Shown here: piece by piece, positions 1-5,001 of the stretch | Position numbering within the stretch: the stretch's first letter is position 1 | Layout of the letters: each line of letters begins with the position of its first letter | Assembly (NCBI GenBank): GCA_003165135.1 | Contig: PLSN01000414.1 | Span: forward strand, 1 to 5,912 | Length of the DNA: 5,912 nucleotides | Source of the DNA: Bacteroidota bacterium | Lineage (GTDB): Bacteria > Bacteroidota > Bacteroidia > Chitinophagales > LD1 | Direction of reading: 5' to 3' | Translations under genes and position numbers: made by a program | The notes under the pieces: generated by a model | Database searches by the model: none | The model's input: the letters and a program-made list of their open reading frames with translations, nothing else | What the model was told of the DNA's origin: nothing

Positions 1-14
1 CCGTCCGAAATCCA

Positions 15-1232
15 TTATAAATGATTTAATGCCTGCTCCAGATCAGCGATTATGTCAGTCACATCTTCTATGCCTACAGACAGGCGCACCAGCCCGTCAG
101 TGATGCCGAATTTCTGACGCTGTTCTTTAGGTACGAAAAAATGTGACATGGATGCCGGATGTTGTATCAATGTATCTGTAGTGCCAAGCGATGCGGTGAG
201 TTTACAGAATTTCAATTGCTTCATCAGCTTCTCACCGGCCTTGTACCCTTTCTTCATCTCAAAGCTTAGTACTCCGCCATAATCTTTCATTTGCTTCTTA
301 GCTAATGCATGATCAGGATGTGACTCAAGCCCGAGATAATTGACTTTAGAGACGGCTTTATGTGCCTGCAGCCATTTGGCCACAGCCATCGCATTGATGC
401 AATGCTGCTGCATACGCAGGCTAAGTGTCTTCATACCCATGTTTAGCATCCATGCATCGAAGGGTGCACAGATCGAACCGTGTAGTTTTCTAATCGTCCA
501 AACATCTTTATCCATGAAAGTGGTATCACTTCCTACCAGCAAACCACTGAGCCCTGAGCCATGCCCATTGAGATATTTGGTAGATGAGTGAATGACAAAA
601 TCCACTCCATCTATAAGCGGCCGCTGCAGGTAAGGAGATGCAAAAGTATTGTCGACTGCGATCCTTGTTTTGTATTTATGTGCGAGAGCCGACAAAGCTC
701 TCAGATCATAGCAATTGATAGTAGGATTAGATGGGGTTTCGGTATAAACCAGTTTGACTTTCTTGTCCTTTTTGAGTAAGGCTTCTATTTTGTCCAGCTT
801 TTTGAAATCTTCATAATACAGCTTCAGCCCAAACTGCTGAGCCGCATGATTTATATAATCCACAGTTGTACCATAGATATTCCCTTGTACGATTAGCGAA
901 TCTCCGGGCTTGATGAGGGATTGAAACAAGGCCGATATGGCTGCCATGCCCGATGAAAAGAGCAATGCCCTGCACTTCACATCTTTGCTGCCGAAGGTCT
1001 CCATCTCTTCTATCTTTCGCTCTACTAGTTCTGCATTTGGGTGACTCCAACGAGAGTAGATATAAGCTTTCTCTTTACCCTTGAAAACCGCCTGCGCTTT
1101 TTCGGGTGATTCATAGATGTAAGTTGAGGATAAATACAACGGAGCTGTATGCGGCATGATATATCCTTCGGTGGGTGCATTATCTTGCGATGTGATAGAT
1201 GCAAACTTCAAATCTTTCTTACTTTTACTCAT
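15..1232 (-). CDS. Trans-sulfuration family PLP-dependent enzyme (cystathionine gamma-synthase / gamma-lyase / methionine gamma-lyase type)
   Basis: This is a complete 405-residue cytosolic enzyme of the Cys/Met metabolism PLP-dependent family (fold type I), normal in length for the family. Visible motifs are YSR at 59-61 (PLP phosphate contact from the neighbouring subunit), SSGMAA at 93-98 (phosphate cup), IYG at 119-121 (ring-stacking Tyr120), ETPSNP at 165-170, VDNTFASP at 193-200 with Asp194 for the pyridine nitrogen, SSTKYLNGHG at 216-225 with Lys219 as the Schiff-base lysine, SLG at 348-350 and VRLSVGIED at 382-390 with Arg383 for the substrate carboxylate. Family members form or cleave cystathionine, homocysteine or methionine thioether bonds; the motifs do not settle which. 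Two usual motifs are altered: the stretch after YSR reads WSHPN rather than xxNPT, and YGGT/YGCT reads YGTT. The start is ATG at 1232 with no Shine-Dalgarno sequence. The gene is divergent from the DinB gene. Family is certain; substrate is open. Confidence 0.95.
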   Translation of the reverse strand: MSKSKKDLKFASITSQDNAPTEGYIMPHTAPLYLSSTYIYESPEKAQAVFKGKEKAYIYSRWSHPNAELVERKIEEMETFGSKDVKCRALLFSSGMAAISALFQSLIKPGDSLIVQGNIYGTTVDYINHAAQQFGLKLYYEDFKKLDKIEALLKKDKKVKLVYTETPSNPTINCYDLRALSALAHKYKTRIAVDNTFASPYLQRPLIDGVDFVIHSSTKYLNGHGSGLSGLLVGSDTTFMDKDVWTIRKLHGSICAPFDAWMLNMGMKTLSLRMQQHCINAMAVAKWLQAHKAVSKVNYLGLESHPDHALAKKQMKDYGGVLSFEMKKGYKAGEKLMKQLKFCKLTASLGTTDTLIQHPASMSHFFVPKEQRQKFGITDGLVRLSVGIEDVTDIIADLEQALNHL

Positions 1233-1238
1233 AGTACT

Positions 1239-1274
1239 AATGTGCTAATTATTCAATATGCAAATGTGCTAATT
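1239..1274. repeat. 12-bp direct repeat, two copies, 24-bp period
   Basis: AATGTGCTAATT occurs exactly at 1239-1250 and at 1263-1274. The second copy overlaps the weak CACATTTG promoter-like octamer on the minus strand. Read on the minus strand the unit is AATTAGCACATT. Its first eight bases, AATTAGCA, recur once more just before the rel start codon (4105-4098). The two copies are too few and too short to call a repeat array. They could be tandem protein-binding sites or remnants of a short intergenic tandem repeat. Confidence 0.8.
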
Positions 1275-1303
1275 CATAGAATATAATCGGATATTAGCAT
1301 GGT

Positions 1304-1334
1304 CTAAATACTCAATACTAATTCCTAAATACTC
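1304..1334. repeat. 10-bp direct repeat, two copies, 21-bp period
   Basis: CTAAATACTC occurs exactly at 1304-1313 and 1325-1334, with a related AATACTAATTC between the copies. The second copy ends four bases before the DinB start codon at 1339, so the repeat covers the expected ribosome-binding and promoter zone of that gene. The 21-bp period is about two helical turns, which would put a bound protein on the same DNA face. A role is inference. Confidence 0.75.
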
Positions 1335-1338
1335 GCTT

Positions 1339-1854
1339 ATGCCATACTCCATGATCACACACCTGAACTATAGTGTTTGGGCTACTGCCAAGTTATCAGA
1401 AATATTAGAAAATGTCGACGAATCTATCTTAAAAATCGAAACGCCGAGCAGTTTTCCAACCATTGAAAAAACTATCCTTCACATATGGGACGCTGAGCTG
1501 ATCTGGTTCAAAAGACTGCAAGGTGAAAGCCTGACGGATTGGCCATCAAAAGATTTCGTAGGTGACAGGGAAACGCTGATAGCAGGCTGGATAGATAATT
1601 GTATAGCATTGAAAGAGTATGTCGAAAGCCAGGGCGAAGGTTATCTATCGACTGTCATAAATTACAAGAATACTTCAGGCAAACCCTATTCAAACACTGT
1701 CGAGGAGATGTTATTTCATGTAGTCAATCATGGAACTTTCCATAGGGGACAGATCATCACCATGCTCCGTGCAAATGGAATAAGTAAATTGGCTGAAACT
1801 GAGGAGCTGTCAAGCACAGACCTGATCACTTATCTGCGGGCGGTGACCACCTGA
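1339..1854 (+). CDS. DinB family protein (putative metal-dependent four-helix enzyme)
   Basis: This is a 171-residue protein of the DinB/YfiT-like four-helix-bundle superfamily, normal in length. The N-terminal stretch HLNYSVWATAKL (8-19) is the usual first helix with the YxxWA pattern. The metal-binding histidine triad is visible as His48 in TILHIWDAE and His131 and His135 in NHGTFHRGQI (HxxxH). Known relatives include thiol-dependent transferases such as the bacillithiol and mycothiol S-transferases, and many uncharacterised damage-linked proteins. The substrate here cannot be read from sequence, and the DinB name does not mean DNA polymerase IV. There is no signal peptide or membrane segment, so it is probably cytosolic. 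ATG at 1339 is used; ATG at 1351 is an equally plausible start because neither has a Shine-Dalgarno sequence. Its last 25 bp overlap the end of rel on the opposite strand. Confidence 0.9.
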   Translation: MPYSMITHLNYSVWATAKLSEILENVDESILKIETPSSFPTIEKTILHIWDAELIWFKRLQGESLTDWPSKDFVGDRETLIAGWIDNCIALKEYVESQGEGYLSTVINYKNTSGKPYSNTVEEMLFHVVNHGTFHRGQIITMLRANGISKLAETEELSSTDLITYLRAVTT

Positions 1855-4094
1855 TCATTGTTCTTATCCTCAGCATCGTAGCGCTCTACGCTTAGAATGC
1901 CTTCAAGTGCGCTAAGCCTGCTATTCAGGTCATCCAGCTCAGAAGTGTCATGCACGTATATCATGATATTGCCTTCGAAGATGCCATCCTCGCGCTCAAA
2001 TGATATAGAACGCATATTGAGATTCATCTGACCGGTGATAATATTCGTGATCTTATTGACGAGGCCCACATCATCTATACCATTGATCTTGATACCGGTG
2101 AGGAAGGCGATATTATGCTGCTTGGTCCATTTGGTCTTTACTATCCTGTAGCTATACTTAGCCATCAGCTGCACAGCGTTAGGACAATTGGTACGATGTA
2201 TCTTGATACCCTCACTCACGGTAAGAAAGCCAAATACGTCATCGCCCGGCACGGGGTTACAACAGGGCGCAAATTTATAATCTATCTTATCACTGCTCTC
2301 GCCCATTATCAGTAGCTCAGCATTTTTCTTCAGGGCATCTTTTACAGCTTCGTCTATATCACTTGGGCTAAGCTTCTCCGTCGGAGCTGCTTTTGGTAAT
2401 TTTATTTTGCCGGCTATTACATCCAGTTTGCTGAGTAGAGATATATCAATCTTCCGAATAGCGACATCATAGTAAAGCTCAGTCGGAGATAAGACCTTGA
2501 AATAATTCATTACCAAGATCAGGTTTGCCTCACTGTCCTCCATTTTGAGGGCCTTCATCTTTTTCTCCAGTTCAGCTTTGCCATCTAGCGCTATTTTTCT
2601 CTTATCATCTTTGAGCGCCTGCTTGATCACTGAACGTGCCTTGGCAGTCACCACATAGCTTAGCCAATCTTCATTCGGCACCTGCTTATTAGATGTCAAG
2701 ATCTCTACCTGATCGCCATTCTTTAGCTTATGACTAAGTGGAACGAGCTTGGTATTCACTTTTGCCCCAATACATTTTTTGCCAATTGCCGAGTGCACCT
2801 CAAATGCGAAATCGAGCGCTGTAGCACCTTTGCGGATACGTTTTAATTCTCCTTTTGGTGTGAAGACAAATATCTCATCGCTGAAGAGTTCATATTTGAA
2901 ATCATTTACTACATCAAGCGCATTGCCATCTGCATTGCTGAGCACATTGCGTATCTTTTGCAACCAATCATCGAGGGCATTGTCGGCACTGTTCTCTTTA
3001 TATTTCCAGTGTGCTGCGAAACCTTTTTCCGCTATCTCGTGCATTCGCTCAGAGCGTATCTGCACCTCTACCCATTTACCCGTACTGCTCATCACCGTGG
3101 TGTGTAGTGCCTCATAGCCATTGGTCTTAGGGTTCGAGAGCCAGTCGCGGAGTCGGTCGGGACTGGGTTTATATATATCTGTGAGTGTCGAATAAACTGC
3201 CCAGCAATCCGCTTTCTCATTTTCAGGAGTTGACTTAAGAATGATACGTATGGCAAAGAGATCATAGATCTCCTCAAAAGGAACGCCTTTGTTTTTTATC
3301 TTATTGTAGATGGAAAAAATAGACTTGGGTCGGCCATATATTTCAAAACCAAACTCCTTTTTCTCCAGTAGTTCTTTAATAGGCTTGATAAAGTCATTGA
3401 TGAATTTACTTCTCTCCCGCTTTGTCTCTGCTAATCTTTTTGCAATATCCTTATAGAGGTCGGGCTCCGTATATTTGAGTGAAAGGTCTTCCAGCTCTGT
3501 CTTGATAGCATAGAGGCCCATCCTATGTGCCAGAGGAGCATAAAGGAATAAGGTCTCAGAAGCTATCTTGAGTTGCTTTTCACGCTTCAGCGAGTCGAGC
3601 GTACGCATATTATGCAGCCTGTCTGCCAGCTTCACCAGGATGACACGTATATCATCATTCAATGTCAGCAGTAGTTTGCGGAAATTCTCCGCCTGTAATG
3701 ATGAATTGTTATTGTTGAGATCAAAGATGCCCGATATTTTAGTGAGGCCATCGACGATCTTGGCGACTTCTTTATTGAAGTGGCGCTCTATTTCCTCCAG
3801 GGTCACATCTGTATCTTCGACGACGTCATGCAGCAGGGCGCAGATGATCGAGGTCACATCCAGGCCCATCTCCTCACTGGCCACGCGGGCTACATCGAGT
3901 GGATGTATGATATACGGCTCGCCTGACTTGCGGCGCATATCTTTATGGCTCTCCATAGCCAGCTCAAAAGCCTCACGTATATTTTTCTTGTCCTGACGTG
4001 TAGTGCTATTGCGCAGGGTACGTAGCAGTGCCCTGTAATGCTTAAGAATAAGCTTATTATTATTGTCCAGTTCTGTAGTAGCAGCGACTTCCAT
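1830..4094 (-). CDS. rel: Bifunctional (p)ppGpp synthetase/hydrolase, RelA/SpoT family
   Basis: This is a complete long RSH protein of 754 residues that makes and degrades the stringent-response alarmones ppGpp and pppGpp in the cytosol. The N-terminal HD hydrolase domain keeps its metal and catalytic residues: Arg55, His64 in YIIHP, HD 89-90 and ED 93-94 in LLHDVVEDT, and Asp158 and Asn162 in LADRLHNMR. The synthetase domain has YGRPKSIFSIY (253-263), Asp278 in YDLFAIRI, Tyr327 in NGYEALH and Glu343 in EVQIRS. The synthetase signature that is RxKD in bifunctional enzymes and ExDD in monofunctional RelA reads RLRD at 314-317, favouring the bifunctional class. A TGS domain (about 405-467), a helical region, a Cys/His motif (CC 611-612, His633, Cys637) and a C-terminal ACT domain (about 662-738) complete the standard order. 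I chose ATG at 4094. The reading frame extends to a TTG at 4148, but the extra 18 residues do not resemble the family. The gene is divergent from folA. Confidence 0.97.
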   Translation of the reverse strand: MEVAATTELDNNNKLILKHYRALLRTLRNSTTRQDKKNIREAFELAMESHKDMRRKSGEPYIIHPLDVARVASEEMGLDVTSIICALLHDVVEDTDVTLEEIERHFNKEVAKIVDGLTKISGIFDLNNNNSSLQAENFRKLLLTLNDDIRVILVKLADRLHNMRTLDSLKREKQLKIASETLFLYAPLAHRMGLYAIKTELEDLSLKYTEPDLYKDIAKRLAETKRERSKFINDFIKPIKELLEKKEFGFEIYGRPKSIFSIYNKIKNKGVPFEEIYDLFAIRIILKSTPENEKADCWAVYSTLTDIYKPSPDRLRDWLSNPKTNGYEALHTTVMSSTGKWVEVQIRSERMHEIAEKGFAAHWKYKENSADNALDDWLQKIRNVLSNADGNALDVVNDFKYELFSDEIFVFTPKGELKRIRKGATALDFAFEVHSAIGKKCIGAKVNTKLVPLSHKLKNGDQVEILTSNKQVPNEDWLSYVVTAKARSVIKQALKDDKRKIALDGKAELEKKMKALKMEDSEANLILVMNYFKVLSPTELYYDVAIRKIDISLLSKLDVIAGKIKLPKAAPTEKLSPSDIDEAVKDALKKNAELLIMGESSDKIDYKFAPCCNPVPGDDVFGFLTVSEGIKIHRTNCPNAVQLMAKYSYRIVKTKWTKQHNIAFLTGIKINGIDDVGLVNKITNIITGQMNLNMRSISFEREDGIFEGNIMIYVHDTSELDDLNSRLSALEGILSVERYDAEDKNNDQVVTARR

Positions 4095-4258
4095 CTTTGC
4101 TAATTTAGTGAAAATCCTGCGGTTTTGCAACCGGGTAGCGTATGACAAAACACATTCCTTTGCTCTCCCTGAGATATATCAATGTTTTTCGGGCGGAAAG
4201 AAAATGCAGGCAAGTCTGAAACCCATACAGGTAAAGGAACAGGAGCTATCGGATAGGG

Positions 4259-4333
4259 TTGATTTTCGAATTGGTTTTCGCAATAAGAAAAAAAAGACGC
4301 TTTTACTGGGTTTTGCACTCGTTCGAAAATCAA
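4259..4333. repeat. Perfect 12-bp inverted repeat with 51-bp interior and 7-bp flanking direct repeat
   Basis: The left arm TTGATTTTCGAA (4259-4270) is the exact reverse complement of the right arm TTCGAAAATCAA (4322-4333). The heptamer TATCGGA occurs on both outer sides, at 4247-4253 and 4335-4341, separated from the arms by five bases and one base. A diverged copy of the arm, TTGGTTTTCGCAA, follows the left arm directly at 4271-4283. The layout could be a very short MITE-like insertion, a cluster of binding sites, or a hairpin in the folA leader. The flanking repeats are not flush with the arms, which weakens the insertion reading. There is no T-run after the right arm as a simple terminator would need. 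Confidence 0.7.
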
Positions 4334-4406
4334 TTATCGGACATTTTATTTTCTGATATCATTGATTTTTTTGATAGCAGTATAAGGGCAGTCAGGGTAA
4401 AGTTAG

Positions 4407-4425
4407 ACAGGGCAATTTGTCCTGT
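4407..4425. repeat. 19-bp near-perfect palindrome upstream of folA (operator- or hairpin-like)
   Basis: ACAGGGCAA (4407-4415) and TTGTCCTGT (4417-4425) are reverse complements at eight of nine positions around a central T; the one mismatch would be a G-U pair in RNA. A related half site lies 15 bp upstream: CAGGGTAA (4393-4400) against CAGGGCAA (4408-4415). The centre is about 80 bp before the folA start codon. No T-run follows, so it is not a simple intrinsic terminator. A binding site for a dimeric regulator is the simplest reading, but this is inference. Confidence 0.55.
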
Positions 4426-4496
4426 ACTTAGCCACTATGATCCGGAAATCGGGTATCTGCGATCTGTCTTTTGCCCCAAATATATATCTTTATGGC

Positions 4497-5000
4497 ATGA
4501 TAATATCAGCAGTCGTAGCAGTCGGATCAAATAACGAGATAGGTGCCAAAGGAGATCTTTTATGGGTTTTGCCTAAAGATATGGCGCACTTCAAAAACAT
4601 CACCTGGGGGCACCATGTGCTGATGGGTCGTAAGTCCTACGAATCAATACCTGCTAAATTTCGCCCGCTGGTTGGCAGGACTAATATCGTAGTATCCAGA
4701 GATGCCACATTAAGATATGAAGGCTGCAAAAATGTAACAACGATAGAGGAAGGGATCAAATTCGCTACGGATAATGGCGAAGAAGAACTGATGATCATAG
4801 GTGGCGGGGAAATATACAAACTGGCATTCTCTCTGATCGATAGAATACACCTGACACGCGTTCATCATAGTTTTCCGGATGCAGACACTCACTTTCCTGA
4901 GATAGAAAAAGACAAGTGGGAAACAGTAAGCACAGAACTAATTAAAGCTGACGAGAAGCACAAATACGATTTTGAGTTTATAGAGTTGAGAAGAAAATAA
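4497..5000 (+). CDS. folA: Dihydrofolate reductase
   Basis: This is a complete 167-residue dihydrofolate reductase, which reduces dihydrofolate to tetrahydrofolate with NADPH in the cytosol, regenerating the cofactor used by thymidylate synthase and in purine synthesis. It opens with MIISAVVAVGSNNEIG, the usual first strand and start of the Met20-type loop. Trp23 and the catalytic acid Asp28 lie in LLWVLPKDM. HVLMGRKSYESIP (40-52) is the NADPH-contact helix region, Arg61 in GRTN binds the folate glutamate tail, and IGGGEIY (101-107) is the glycine-rich NADPH motif. The position after Trp23 is Val, where Asn, His, Lys or Arg is more common. I start at ATG 4497; an in-frame ATG at 4437 would add 20 residues ahead of the conserved first strand, which the family lacks. 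No thyA partner is adjacent within the window. The stop is one base from the convergent helicase stop. Confidence 0.97.
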   Translation: MIISAVVAVGSNNEIGAKGDLLWVLPKDMAHFKNITWGHHVLMGRKSYESIPAKFRPLVGRTNIVVSRDATLRYEGCKNVTTIEEGIKFATDNGEEELMIIGGGEIYKLAFSLIDRIHLTRVHHSFPDADTHFPEIEKDKWETVSTELIKADEKHKYDFEFIELRRK

Positions 5001-5001
5001 T

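Larger units (their letters stand above)
1233..1338. promoter_or_regulatory. Divergent intergenic region with short direct repeats
   Basis: These 106 bp separate the divergent start codons of the trans-sulfuration enzyme and the DinB gene, so both promoters should lie here. The DNA is strongly A/T-rich and contains two sets of exact short direct repeats, listed separately. On the minus strand the octamer at 1268-1261 reads CACATTTG. That differs by one base from the TAnnTTTG -7 element of Bacteroidota promoters, but no TTTG is visible at the usual spacing upstream of it. I find no convincing promoter for the plus strand. The regulatory role is inferred from position. Confidence 0.5.
4095..4496. 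promoter_or_regulatory. 402-bp divergent rel/folA intergenic region, rich in symmetric sequences
   Basis: No supportable gene lies here; small open frames on both strands lack family features and overlap one another. Since rel and folA are transcribed away from this gap, both promoters are expected in it. The gap holds a 12-bp inverted repeat, a near-perfect 19-bp palindrome (both listed separately), and short palindromes GATATATC (4173-4180), CTATCGGATAG (4246-4256) and TGATATCA (4354-4361). It also has an A8 tract near 4288-4295. Close to folA, TATCTTTA (4485-4492) matches the TAnnTTTG -7 element except in its last base. It lies only five bases before the start codon, and the nearest TTG (4471-4473) is too near to be the -33 element. 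I cannot name a promoter with confidence. Confidence 0.55.

Noticed and set aside
340..591. 83-residue plus-strand frame opposite the trans-sulfuration gene
   Set aside because: It is an antisense shadow of a well-conserved enzyme, with no domain of its own.
3568..3996. 142-residue plus-strand frame opposite rel
   Set aside because: It lies wholly inside rel in antisense; its serine-rich, low-information composition is a codon-use shadow.
4095..4148. Extension of rel to a TTG start at 4148
   Set aside because: It adds 18 residues that do not resemble the Rel N-terminus and needs a rare start codon, while ATG at 4094 begins a normal-length family member.
4286..4302. A-run followed by GACGCTTTT as an intrinsic terminator
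   Set aside because: The stem AAAAG-ACG-CTTTT is only five weak base pairs with no GC-rich part, and no gene ends nearby.
4100..4333. Possible 77-residue minus-strand gene in the rel-folA gap
   Set aside because: It begins with TTG inside the inverted repeat, has no recognisable domain, and runs through the likely rel promoter and leader.
4063..4356. Possible 97-residue plus-strand gene starting within rel
   Set aside because: It overlaps the rel 5' end in antisense, has no family features, and spans the intergenic repeats.
4471..4492. TTG (4471-4473) with TATCTTTA (4485-4492) as a Bacteroidota -33/-7 promoter for folA
   Set aside because: The spacer is about 11 bp, well short of the usual spacing, and it would leave almost no leader before the start codon.
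4437..4496. In-frame upstream ATG for folA
   Set aside because: It would put 20 extra residues before the conserved first beta strand; the family begins at about MIIS, matching ATG 4497.
4492..4500. Mini reading frame ATG GCA TGA overlapping the folA start codon
   Set aside because: A two-codon frame is expected often by chance, and no ribosome-binding site supports it.
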